NCBI GenBank assembly: GCA_027658995.1
Contig: JAQDQK010000004.1
Location: 135,577 to 199,576 of the forward strand
Direction of reading: 5' to 3'
Origin: Propionibacteriaceae bacterium AM104-82
GTDB taxonomy: Bacteria > Actinomycetota > Actinomycetes > Propionibacteriales > Propionibacteriaceae
Length of the DNA stretch: 64,000 nt
The translations under genes were made by a program, and so were the position numbers. The notes beneath the pieces were generated by a model. The model made no database searches and had not been told where the DNA came from. It was given only the letters and a program-made list of their open reading frames with translations. Shown here one piece after another: positions 56,124 through 63,826 of the stretch. The first letter of the stretch is position 1. Each line of letters begins with the position of its first letter.

Positions 56124-57085
56124 GCCGCCTCCGCCCTTCGCCTCAGCCGCGGGTCGACGATCTGGTAGGTGATGTCGACGAGGAAGTTGATCAGCAGCAC
56201 CGACCACACCAGCAGCAGCACGATGGCCTGCACGATGCCGAGGTCGCGTCCGGAGACGGCCGTCAGCAGCGCCGACCCGAGCCCCGGCAGCGCGAACACC
56301 TGCTCGATGATGATGGCGCCGACCAGCAGCGTCGCCAACTGCAGGCCGATCACCGTCAGCAGCGAGATGCCGATGTTGCGCAGGCCGTGACGCCAGAGCG
56401 CGCCGATCCGGGACCAGCCGACGGCGCGGGCGGTGCGGAAGAAGTCCTCGTGGAGCACGTCGATGACCGAACTGCGCACGTAGCGGGAGATGACGGAGGC
56501 CTGCACGAGCGCCAGCGAGGTGACGGGCAGGATCAGGTGCCTGATCCAGTCGGGCGGGCTGTCCCAGTAGGAGACGTAGCCGCCTGCCGGCAGCCAGCCG
56601 AGCCGCACCGCGAACACGATCACCAGCCAGATGCCCGCCCAGAACGCCGGGATCGCGAGGCCCACCTGGGACAGCGCAGAGACGGCGACCCCGTCGAGGT
56701 GACGGCGGCGCACCGCGGCGTAGGAGCCGACGGGGATGGCGATCAGGATCGCGAAGATCATCCCGAAGGCGATCACCCAGGCGGATACCTCGAAGCGCGA
56801 CGCGATCAGGGGGCTGACGGGGGCCCCTGTGTAGTAGGACTGGCCGAAGTCGAAGCGGGTGACGATGCCGCCGAGCCACTCGATGTAGCGCAGCAGGAAC
56901 GGCCGGTTCAGGCCGAGGCGTTCCTCGAGCGCGGCGACCTCGCCTGGCCCGGCGTTGGTGCCGAGGGTGACCTGGGCGATGTTGCCCGGCAGTTTGTTGG
57001 TCGCGAGGAAGATCAGGAAGCTGGCGAGCAGGAGGCTACCCAGCAGCCAGGCGACCCGCACCCCGACCCTGCGCAGGACGGTCAT
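56120..57085 (-). CDS. Peptide ABC transporter permease (DppB-like)
   Basis: 321 residues, six membrane helices. The N-terminal RVGVRVAWLLGSLLLASFLIFL and the EAA-type loop FFRTARAVGWSRIGALWRHGLRN are typical of DppB. It lies 3 bp after the binding-protein gene. Confidence 0.93.
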   Translation of the reverse strand: MTVLRRVGVRVAWLLGSLLLASFLIFLATNKLPGNIAQVTLGTNAGPGEVAALEERLGLNRPFLLRYIEWLGGIVTRFDFGQSYYTGAPVSPLIASRFEVSAWVIAFGMIFAILIAIPVGSYAAVRRRHLDGVAVSALSQVGLAIPAFWAGIWLVIVFAVRLGWLPAGGYVSYWDSPPDWIRHLILPVTSLALVQASVISRYVRSSVIDVLHEDFFRTARAVGWSRIGALWRHGLRNIGISLLTVIGLQLATLLVGAIIIEQVFALPGLGSALLTAVSGRDLGIVQAIVLLLVWSVLLINFLVDITYQIVDPRLRRRAEAA

Positions 57086-57088
57086 GGA

Positions 57089-58591
57089 TCAGCTCCGTGC
57101 CGCCAGCAGGGTGAGGTCGAAGGACAGGCTGACCTGGTTCTCCTGGATGCCCGAGATCTGGGGCGTCGCGATGATGATGTTGGGCAGCAGGAACAGCCAG
57201 TCGGCGGCGGCCTGGTCGGAGAGCAGCTTGGCGGCCTGCTTCAGGTCCTCGGTCTGGACGGCCTCGGTGCCCTCGTCAGCGGAGGCGAGCAGCGCGTTGA
57301 ACTCCTCGTTGTGGAAGTTCCAGTAGTTGTTCGGCGCCGCGAATGCCGACAGGTCGTGCGGCTCGACGTGCGCGACGATCGTCATGTCGTAGTCGTGCTT
57401 GCCGTAGACCTGGTCGAGCCAGCGCGGCCAGTCCAGTTCCTCCAGCGTCACGTTGATGCCGACCTCTTTGAGTTGGGCGGCGATGTAGCGCCCGGCCGTG
57501 GGACCGTACGGCAGGTTCGGGACGCGCAACCGCAGCGTCAGCCCGCTCGCGACGCCGGCCTCGGTCAGCAGTTCCTTCGCCTTGGTCGGATCGTACGGGT
57601 AGGCCTGCGACAGGTCCTCGTACCAGGGGTCGGTCGGGGGCACCATGGAACCGATCAGCGACCCCTTGCCTCCCCACACCGAGTTGATCAGGCCCTTGCG
57701 GTCGATGGCGTGGTTGATCGCCTGGCGCACCCGCACGTCGGAGAGTGCCTTGGTCTCGTGGTTGAAGCCGAGCACGACCTCGCCCTCGGTGGTGCCCTCG
57801 TAGGTGGTGTACTTCGACGCGTCGGCGAACTGGCCGATCGACTGCGGCACCGTCAGGTTGGAGATGATGTCCAACTGACCGGCCAGCATCGCGGTGTTCA
57901 TGGCGTTCGGGTCGGCGTAGTAGCGGAAGTTGACGGGGTCGAAGCGCGCGGGCGTGCCCCAGTAGGACGGGTTGGCAGCCAACTGCAGCAGCGAGCCCTG
58001 GTCCCACTTGACGAAGGTGTAGGGCCCCGAACCGGCCGGGGTGGTGTTCAGGTCGGCGACGGCGCTCGGGTCCGAGATGATGCCAGCGGGGCCGGTCATG
58101 TCGTAGAGCCACTCGTTCGACGGGCGCGACATCGTCACCTTGACGGTGTGTGCGTTGACGGCCTCCACGTCGGCGACCGCAGCCCACTTGACCTTGATCG
58201 AGTCGGCGGCGGAGTCGGCCCGCGCCCTGTCGAAGCTCTTGACGACGGCGTCGGCGTCGACGGGAGCGCCAGAGGCGAACTTCGCCTGGTTCTGCAGGGA
58301 GAACGTGTAGGTGAGCCGGTCGTCGGAAAGCGTCCAGTCGGAGGCGAGCAGCGGCTTGATGGTGCCCTCGCTGTCGAGCTTCACCAGCGTCTCGTAGACG
58401 TTGTAGAGCAGCACGAACGGCGTGCCCGCGCCGGGGACGGTGATCATGTCCAGCCCCGTCGGCTCGGCCGTGGCCCCGATGTTGAGTTCGCGGCCCGTGT
58501 CGTCCTTTGGCTCGGGTCGGGTACAGGCGCTGAGCGTGACGGCGAGCGCCAGGGCAAGGAGCATGCCCACGAATGAGCGGCTTCGACGCAT
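57089..58591 (-). CDS. Peptide/nickel ABC transporter substrate-binding lipoprotein (DppA-like)
   Basis: 500 residues from ATG 58591. Signal peptide MRRSRSFVGMLLALALAVTL with lipobox LSAC. Family-5 solute-binding fold, with LASDWTLSDDRLTYTFSLQ, VRVRQAINHAIDRKGLINSVWGGKGS and a C-terminal region before PNIIIATPQI. Substrate could be oligopeptides, nickel or a glycoside; it cannot be told from sequence. First gene of the operon; an extension to 58792 was rejected because the signal peptide starts at 58591. Confidence 0.92.
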   Translation of the reverse strand: MRRSRSFVGMLLALALAVTLSACTRPEPKDDTGRELNIGATAEPTGLDMITVPGAGTPFVLLYNVYETLVKLDSEGTIKPLLASDWTLSDDRLTYTFSLQNQAKFASGAPVDADAVVKSFDRARADSAADSIKVKWAAVADVEAVNAHTVKVTMSRPSNEWLYDMTGPAGIISDPSAVADLNTTPAGSGPYTFVKWDQGSLLQLAANPSYWGTPARFDPVNFRYYADPNAMNTAMLAGQLDIISNLTVPQSIGQFADASKYTTYEGTTEGEVVLGFNHETKALSDVRVRQAINHAIDRKGLINSVWGGKGSLIGSMVPPTDPWYEDLSQAYPYDPTKAKELLTEAGVASGLTLRLRVPNLPYGPTAGRYIAAQLKEVGINVTLEELDWPRWLDQVYGKHDYDMTIVAHVEPHDLSAFAAPNNYWNFHNEEFNALLASADEGTEAVQTEDLKQAAKLLSDQAAADWLFLLPNIIIATPQISGIQENQVSLSFDLTLLAARS

Positions 58592-58732
58592 ATTCGGATG
58601 TTCCCTTCGAGGGGTTGAACGGCGAGCACAGTCTAACCGTTCGGGCGTCGTGGAGCCTGGACGCGCTGTCAGGCGGCGGGGCCGATTCCGCGTAGAGCGC
58701 AATCGCAGCGGCGACGCGGCAGGATAGGGGCC

Positions 58733-59920
58733 ATGGGTGAAGGCACATCGCGGCGTGGCATCTCGTGGTCGTCGACCGGGCGCACCCTGCAACGGGCAAG
58801 GCTGCGGGCGTTCGACCTGTCGGAGCGCACCGCCCGCGCCGGATGGCGCTCACAACGGCGTCGCGTGAACCGCTGGCGCTCGCGGCTGTTCATGATCCTG
58901 CAGATCTCGGTCGCGGCGGGCGTCTCGTGGGGCCTTGCGCACCACCTGCTTCGCCATCCCGCCCCGTTCCTGGCGACCGTCGCCGCGATCATCTGCCTCG
59001 GCTTCTCGTTCGGTCAGCGCCTTTGGCGGGTCGTGGAGGTCGCCGTCGGCGTCACGGTCGGCGTGCTGATCGGCGACATCTTCGTCCACTTCTTCGGAAC
59101 GGGCGTGTGGCAGATCATGCTGGTAATCGCGCTCGCGATGTCGGTGACGACCTGGCTCGGCGCGAGGACGCTGATGGTGACGCAGTCTGCGGTCCAGGCC
59201 GCGACGGTGCTGACGGTGTTCCCCGGCTTCGACCAGGGCGTCTCCCGCTGGCAGGACGCGCTGGTCGGCTGTTCGGTCGCGCTGCTGTTCGCGACGGTCG
59301 CACCGACGACGCCCATCAACCGGCCCCGGATGCTCGCCGCGAAGGTGCTCGGCGAGGCCGCCGCCACCGTGCGGGCGATGGTCGAGGCTCTCAAGGCCGA
59401 GGACCTGGACGCCGCCGAGCAGATCCTGGAGCGGGCCCGGGCGACCGAGTCGGAACTGTCCGCGCTGCTGACGGCGTCCAATGAGGGCATGGCGGTGGTG
59501 CGCACCTCGCCGTTCCTGCGCAGGCACCGCGAGTCGGTGCTGCAGGTCTCCGACCTGGTGGTGCCGCTCGACCGGTTCATCCGCAACCTGCGCGTGCTCG
59601 CGCGGCGCGGCGCGATCGCCACGTACCGGCATGAGGAGGTCTCCCCGGAACTGCTCGGGGTGTTGAGCGAGATGGCCCAGATCATCGACGACTGCGCGAG
59701 CGAACTGTTCGCGCGCAGGCTTCCCGACTCGAGGCTGCCGGAGATCCGGGCTCTCGCGGAGAAGACCTCGACGCTTCCCATGGAGGGCCAGTTGAGTTCC
59801 ATGGTGCTGCTCGCGCAACTGCGCTCGATGCTTGTCGACCTGATGGAACTGTGCGGCGTCGACTACACCGACGCCCGGGAGGCGGTCCCGGACATGGACG
59901 AGGCGGGCCAGGCGACCTAG
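58733..59920 (+). CDS. FUSC/aromatic acid exporter-like membrane protein
   Basis: 395 residues. A basic N-terminus (RSQRRRVNRWRSRLFM) precedes about six membrane helices (residues ~50-190; AAGVSWGLAHHLLRHPAPFLATVAAIICLGFSFGQRL, GVTVGVLIGDIFVHFFG), then a long cytoplasmic helical domain. This plan is that of ArAE/FUSC-like exporters. Its TAG stop lies within CTAG (59917-59920), the exact insertion target of the IS481 element; the coding sequence is undamaged. Confidence 0.82.
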   Translation: MGEGTSRRGISWSSTGRTLQRARLRAFDLSERTARAGWRSQRRRVNRWRSRLFMILQISVAAGVSWGLAHHLLRHPAPFLATVAAIICLGFSFGQRLWRVVEVAVGVTVGVLIGDIFVHFFGTGVWQIMLVIALAMSVTTWLGARTLMVTQSAVQAATVLTVFPGFDQGVSRWQDALVGCSVALLFATVAPTTPINRPRMLAAKVLGEAAATVRAMVEALKAEDLDAAEQILERARATESELSALLTASNEGMAVVRTSPFLRRHRESVLQVSDLVVPLDRFIRNLRVLARRGAIATYRHEEVSPELLGVLSEMAQIIDDCASELFARRLPDSRLPEIRALAEKTSTLPMEGQLSSMVLLAQLRSMLVDLMELCGVDYTDAREAVPDMDEAGQAT

Positions 59921-59921
59921 T
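59916..59921. repeat. Left target-site duplication CCTAGT
   Basis: CCTAGT is identical to 62705-62710. It fits the NCTAGN target of IS481. The preceding base (A) also matches at both ends. Confidence 0.92.
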
Positions 59922-60903
59922 TGTACTGACCGGGGACGTTGGTCAATCGTGAGAAGGGCGGCTGGTTGCCGCAGGCGGTGTGCGGGCGGTGGTGGTTGTA
60001 GTAGTGCAGCCAGCCGTCGAGCTCGCCCCGGCGTTCGGCCTCGGAGGTGTAGCAGCGGGCGTAGGCCCAGCCATCAGCCAGGGTGCGGTGGAATCTCTCG
60101 ATCTTGCCGTTGGTCTGAGGCCGATATGGCCTGGTGCGCTTGTGCTTGATGCCGAGCTCGTGGCAGGCATCCCGCCAAAGGTGTGAGCGATAGGCGCCGC
60201 CGTTGTCGGACAGAACCCGCTCGACGGTCACCCCGCGAGCGTTGAACCACTCGACCGCACGTTCCAGGACAGCGGTGGCGGTGAGGGCTGTTTCGTCGTC
60301 GTGGATCTCGGCGTAAGCAACGCGGGAGTGGTCGTCGATGACTGTGTGGACGTAGGCCTTGCCCATCAACGGGTCGTAGTGCTTGTTCTTGGGCTTCCCG
60401 GGGGTGGCAGCGCGGTTCTTCTCGCCTTGTTGTGGGCCGACGTAGCGCCAGCCTCCGCCGTCGGGGATGTTGCCGAGCTTCTTCACGTCGACGTGGAGCA
60501 TCGCCCCGGGGTGGTCGTGCTCGTAGCGGCGGACGGGTTCGCCGGTGGCGCGGTCGACGTGGGAGAGTCGGTTCAGGTGCGCGTCGGCCAGGATCCGGTG
60601 GACCGTCGACGGCGCGATGCCGAGCCGGCAAGCGAGCTGCACGGGTCCTTCTCGAAGACGGAGACGGAGCTGGATGCAGCGCTTCGTCGTCTTCGCGTTG
60701 GTCTTGTTCGGAGAGTGGTGGGGCCGCGACGAGCGGTCCTGCATGGACTCACCGCTACGGTATCGGTCGGCCCAGCGCTTCACGGTCGGCCAGGAGACCT
60801 GGAAGCGGGCGGCGACTTCGCTGACCGGCCAGCCGTCGTCGACGACCAGGCGGCCGACGATCAGGCGATGACGCGGGGTGAGAGCTGCGTTGGCATGAGC
60901 CAT
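59917..60903 (-). CDS. IS481-family transposase (DDE)
   Basis: 328 residues from ATG 60903, preceded by AAGGAA. N-terminal helix-turn-helix (EVAARFQVSWPTVKRWADRYRSG), a second HTH (LACRLGIAPSTVHRILADAHLNRL), then the catalytic core with Asp139 (HVDVKKLG), Asp233 (SDNGGAYRS) and Glu269 (KIERFHR) at 35-residue D-E spacing, as in active rve-type enzymes. Its Asn codon spans the junction and its TAG stop lies in the target duplication, so the host CTAG ends the gene. Apparently intact and active. Confidence 0.95.
   Translation of the reverse strand: MAHANAALTPRHRLIVGRLVVDDGWPVSEVAARFQVSWPTVKRWADRYRSGESMQDRSSRPHHSPNKTNAKTTKRCIQLRLRLREGPVQLACRLGIAPSTVHRILADAHLNRLSHVDRATGEPVRRYEHDHPGAMLHVDVKKLGNIPDGGGWRYVGPQQGEKNRAATPGKPKNKHYDPLMGKAYVHTVIDDHSRVAYAEIHDDETALTATAVLERAVEWFNARGVTVERVLSDNGGAYRSHLWRDACHELGIKHKRTRPYRPQTNGKIERFHRTLADGWAYARCYTSEAERRGELDGWLHYYNHHRPHTACGNQPPFSRLTNVPGQYN
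59922..59943 (+). repeat. Left terminal inverted repeat
   Basis: 22 bp beginning TGTACTGACCGGGGACGTTG. It includes the last codons of the transposase on the opposite strand. Confidence 0.9.
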
Positions 60904-60910
60904 GGCATTC

Positions 60911-60937
60911 CTTCGGGGTGCGGCTACCATCCCGAAG
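60911..60937 (-). promoter_or_regulatory. Hairpin over the transposase ribosome-binding site
   Basis: CTTCGGG (60911-60917) pairs with CCCGAAG (60931-60937), loop 13 nt. The transposase Shine-Dalgarno AAGGAA (60908-60913 on the minus strand) is partly within the stem, so read-through mRNA would translate transposase poorly. Confidence 0.45.
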
Positions 60938-60945
60938 AGTGCTGA

Positions 60946-61710
60946 TCAGAGGTTCTGGGCGTAGTGGCGCAGTGCTTGGCCAGCGAAGCCGGCGGCTTCA
61001 GCTCCTCCGAAAGCGGGATGGAAGTCTGGGTTGGTGGCGTAGAGGTTGGCCATGCCGTTGAGCATGGCGCGGGTCTGGTAGAGGTCGCCGGCGTGTCCAG
61101 GGGTTCCCGGGATCTGGGCGAACCACGCGGCGTGGCCGGCTGCGTACTGTTGGGCTTGGTTGCTGAATGGGGAGACGCCGGACAGGTGGAGTTCGCCCCA
61201 CTTGGCCAGGAGCCGCTCGGCATCGGCTTGGAACTGGCGTTGCTGGGTGAGGGGCTTGGCATGCCACCACCGGTTGGACTGCTCGAAGACTTCGCGTCCC
61301 CACCGCTGGGTGACCTCGGCCTCGTAGCGGTCGTTGAAGCCTTCGAGCATCATGTCCATCCGCGGTTGCCGTCCCTCGCGCCTCATCGCCAGAGTGTGCT
61401 CGACAGAAGCGATGCGACGTCCCAGCACTTCCTGCTCATACTCGAGGTGCGCCAGGTGCTCCTCGAGTGCGGCGATCTCGTCGTCCGGGCTCGCGTCGGC
61501 TGCCAGTGCCTCGCTGATGGCGGCCAGGCTCAGCCCCGCGTCACGCAGGAGAAGGATCCGTTGCAGACGTGCCACCGCGGTGGGCCCGTAGTAGCGATAG
61601 CCATTCGCGCCGATCCGGTCCGGGGCCAGCAAACCGATCTGGTGATAGTGGCGCAGCGTCCGGCCGCTCACGCCAGCGCGGTCAGCGAGTTCTTGGACAG
61701 TCCACTCCAC
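60946..61710 (-). CDS. MerR-family regulator with TipAS-like drug-binding domain (passenger)
   Basis: 254 residues from GTG 61710, which has AGGAGG 9 nt upstream; a GTG at 61716 is only 2 nt from it. Residues 1-70 are a MerR winged helix (VQELADRAGVSGRTLRHYHQIGLLAP, GYRYYG), then a coiled dimer helix, then residues ~118-254 resemble TipAS, the domain of TipA/AlbA that binds thiopeptides and other drugs (RYEAEVTQRWG ... HAAWFAQIPG ... YQTRAMLNGMANLYATNPDF). It probably activates the MerR-style promoter at 62640-62670 when a ligand is bound. Confidence 0.9.
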   Translation of the reverse strand: MEWTVQELADRAGVSGRTLRHYHQIGLLAPDRIGANGYRYYGPTAVARLQRILLLRDAGLSLAAISEALAADASPDDEIAALEEHLAHLEYEQEVLGRRIASVEHTLAMRREGRQPRMDMMLEGFNDRYEAEVTQRWGREVFEQSNRWWHAKPLTQQRQFQADAERLLAKWGELHLSGVSPFSNQAQQYAAGHAAWFAQIPGTPGHAGDLYQTRAMLNGMANLYATNPDFHPAFGGAEAAGFAGQALRHYAQNL

Positions 61711-61726
61711 GAGCACGGCCCTCCTG

Positions 61727-62632
61727 TCAGCGAGTTGGCATCCCCAGACCCAACTGTGGCAGGGCCACGGTCAGGATCTCGGCGGCAGGCGTGGTCACCG
61801 CCGCCGCGGCCGTCTGCCCGGTGGCCTCCAGATAGGCCGTGACGATCCGAGCCCCCGCCGCGTACCCGGCACCGGTGGGAAGACCGACCGGTGTCGCGCC
61901 GAACATCCGAGCGCTCGCGTCGCCCAACACCCACGCTGCGAAGTCCTGCATCCCGGTCACGCCGAGTCCCTCACCGACGCGGTGCAGGACCTCGTCACTG
62001 GTGCGGGTTTCCTGACTGACGAAGTGTGTGAACCCCTGCTCGCCCACAAGGCCAACCGCGAAGAGGTCTGCGAGACCTTCAGCGACCACGTGTTCCCCGA
62101 CCGTGACAGTCTGTGGATTCCACTCCACACCGCCTGGCGAGTAGCGCACATTGTGGTGCAACTCGTGCAAGGCAATGCCTTCCAGGCGATTCAGGACTTC
62201 GTCGGTCGGCCAGATCGTGATGGCGATGTAGCCACTGATCCCACCGAACGCGGACAAGCCGCGGATCTCATCCATGAAGTGCCGGTTCGCGGGATCGCCC
62301 AGCACGAGCAACACCGTGAGATCGGGCAGCGTCAGGGCTGGATTCGTCGAGCCTAGATTCCGCAGACCCGCCTCGAGCGCTCGCTGGATACGGCCCCAGG
62401 CATCGGCTCGCTCTAGCGCCTCGATCGCCCCCAGGATCTCGTCCTTCGAGGCATCGGGTCCGAATCCGAAATTCTGGGTGTGGACCGCGGCCAGATCAGG
62501 GCCCCCAGGGATGAAGAAGTACATCCCAGCCATCGGCCCCCACAGGTTGCGAGCCGCACCGGGCCACTGCTCCTGAGAACTGCTCACCATCGCCCGCATG
62601 TGCGCTGCACTGTCGATCATCGTCATCGTCAT
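61727..62632 (-). CDS. Putative zinc metalloprotease, DUF2268-like (passenger)
   Basis: 301 residues from ATG 62632. HEXXH is His156-Glu157-Leu-His-His160 in IALHELHHNVRY; the downstream Glu185 in VVAEGLADLFAVG is a candidate third ligand. The region LTVLLVLGDPANRHFMDEIRGLSAFGGISGYIAITIWP precedes it, as in DUF2268 (YjaZ-like) proteins. There is no signal peptide. It is the first gene of the transposon operon, 16 bp before the TipA-like gene. Function is unproven; cleavage of a peptide drug sensed by the regulator is one possibility. Confidence 0.75.
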   Translation of the reverse strand: MTMTMIDSAAHMRAMVSSSQEQWPGAARNLWGPMAGMYFFIPGGPDLAAVHTQNFGFGPDASKDEILGAIEALERADAWGRIQRALEAGLRNLGSTNPALTLPDLTVLLVLGDPANRHFMDEIRGLSAFGGISGYIAITIWPTDEVLNRLEGIALHELHHNVRYSPGGVEWNPQTVTVGEHVVAEGLADLFAVGLVGEQGFTHFVSQETRTSDEVLHRVGEGLGVTGMQDFAAWVLGDASARMFGATPVGLPTGAGYAAGARIVTAYLEATGQTAAAAVTTPAAEILTVALPQLGLGMPTR

Positions 62633-62639
62633 GCCAGCG

Positions 62640-62670
62640 ACGCTAAACATTGCCGTTGCGTCAAGGTCAA
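62640..62670 (-). promoter_or_regulatory. MerR-type promoter with 19-bp spacer
   Basis: -35 TTGACC (62665-62670), 19-bp spacer, -10 TAGCGT (62640-62645), then 7 nt to the ATG at 62632. The spacer holds an imperfect dyad, TTGACGCAACGGCAA (10 of 15 symmetric). Over-long spacers with a central dyad are the mark of MerR-activated promoters. The transcript would be leaderless. Confidence 0.6.
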
Positions 62671-62682
62671 CCCCGAACGTCA

Positions 62683-62704
62683 ATCAACGTCTCCGGTCAG
62701 TACA
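62683..62704 (-). repeat. Right terminal inverted repeat
   Basis: Read inward on the minus strand it begins TGTACTGACCGGAGACGTTG, differing from the left repeat at positions 13 and 21 of 22. Confidence 0.9.
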
Positions 62705-62710
62705 CCTAGT
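62705..62710. repeat. Right target-site duplication CCTAGT
   Basis: Exact copy of 59916-59921. The CTAG inside it is also the stop codon of the LacI gene. Confidence 0.92.
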
Positions 62711-63707
62711 GGGTCAGGAAGTCCGGGCTCTCGTGCGTGACGAGGTTCGGCTGCACCAGGGTGCCGCTGAGCGAGACCTCCGGGTCGGCCAACTGCGCCA
62801 GCACCATGTCGAGGACGATCTTGGCGACCTCGTCCACCGGTTGGCTGATGCTGGGCAGCCCGAGCGTCCGTGCGACCGGGGTGTCGTCGAAGCCCACCAG
62901 GTTCACGCCGTGCCTGTTGTGGCGTCGCGCCTCGGTGAACGCGCCGAGCGAGAGCGAGTCGCTTGCGCAGACGGCCGCGTCGGCTCCGCGTTCCAGTAGT
63001 TCGGCCATCGCCTCGGCGCCCGCGAGGATGGTGTCCTCGCCCTCGACGGTGAGGTCGTCGGCCTCGCTGCTCGACAGTCCGAGCGACTCGGACCAGCCGG
63101 CCCGCCTGTCCTTGCCGACGGGCGACCCGTCGTCCCAGCCGATGAACCCGATCCGCTCATGCCCGAGGCCGCGCAGGTAGCTTGCGGCCTCGACGGCGCC
63201 GAACCGGCCGTCGACGTCGGCCCACCTGCCGTGGTCGTGCCCGTCCCATGGGCGACCGAAGGACGCGAACGGCACCTCCTCGGCGGCCAACTCGGCCGGC
63301 CGGGTGTCGCCGTACCAGGTGTCGGTGAGGATGCAGGCGTCGATGGCGAGGCTGCGACGCAGTTCGACGAGCTTGTCGACCTCCTCGCCGTTGGTGGTGG
63401 CGGGGAACAGGACGATGCGGTAGCCGCGCTGGTCGGCGCGGGTCACCAGCGCGCGGGTGAACCCGTCGACGATGGTGCCGGAGATGCCGTTGCGGTGCTG
63501 CCCGAGCCTCAGCCCGAGCGCCATCGAGCGCTGGTTGCGCAGCGCGCGGGCGGCTGCGGACGGCCGGTATCCGGAGCGTTCGATGGCCGCGAGAACCCTT
63601 GCCCGCGTCTCGGGACGGACCCGGTCGGGGAAGTTCAGCACGTTGGAGACGGTCTGCCGGGACACCTTGAGTTCAGCCGCGAGGCTGGCCAGCGTCGGCT
63701 GATTCAT
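62706..63707 (-). CDS. LacI-family transcriptional regulator
   Basis: 333 residues. Helix-turn-helix at the N-terminus (TLASLAAELKVSRQTVSNVLN), hinge residues near 50-60, and a ligand-binding domain with the CASDSLSLGA and LVGFDDTPVAR runs usual for the family. ATG 63707 follows AGGGGG. Its target and sugar are probably encoded to the right of the window. Before transposon insertion its TAG stop overlapped that of the convergent FUSC-like gene in a shared CTAG. Confidence 0.92.
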   Translation of the reverse strand: MNQPTLASLAAELKVSRQTVSNVLNFPDRVRPETRARVLAAIERSGYRPSAAARALRNQRSMALGLRLGQHRNGISGTIVDGFTRALVTRADQRGYRIVLFPATTNGEEVDKLVELRRSLAIDACILTDTWYGDTRPAELAAEEVPFASFGRPWDGHDHGRWADVDGRFGAVEAASYLRGLGHERIGFIGWDDGSPVGKDRRAGWSESLGLSSSEADDLTVEGEDTILAGAEAMAELLERGADAAVCASDSLSLGAFTEARRHNRHGVNLVGFDDTPVARTLGLPSISQPVDEVAKIVLDMVLAQLADPEVSLSGTLVQPNLVTHESPDFLTH

Positions 63708-63777
63708 CGCACCCCCTGGATGGATCGTTCAAAAGTAGTGGCCCTACCCAATCCGGTTCCTCTCGATGCTGTCAACC

Positions 63778-63800
63778 ATCCCCGCATAGTTTTCGGGGAT
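63778..63800 (-). terminator. Small hairpin upstream of the LacI gene
   Basis: ATCCCCG and CGGGGAT pair (7 bp, 9-nt loop). On the minus strand it would follow a reading frame that ends at 63827; TTGACA at 63770-63775, a possible -35 for the LacI gene, comes just after it. Confidence 0.35.
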
Positions 63801-63826
63801 TGTTATCGTTCCGTCACGCTCCGGCC

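Larger units (their letters stand above)
59922..62704. mobile_element. IS481-family transposon carrying a TipA-like regulator and a putative protease
   Basis: 2783 bp bounded by terminal inverted repeats that start TGTACTGACCGG and agree at 20 of 22 positions, and flanked by exact 6-bp duplications CCTAGT. Minus-strand order is protease-like gene, MerR/TipA-like gene, transposase. A simple IS481 is about 1.0-1.1 kb, so about 1.7 kb is cargo. All boundaries were read directly from the sequence. The intact ends and duplication suggest fairly recent transposition as one unit. Confidence 0.92.

Noticed and set aside
60904-60960. Right end of a simple ~1-kb IS481 just upstream of the transposase
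   Set aside because: A partial match to the left repeat near 60930-60945 is poor (about 9 of 17) and has no CTAG duplication, whereas 62683-62704 matches at 20 of 22 with an exact CCTAGT duplication.
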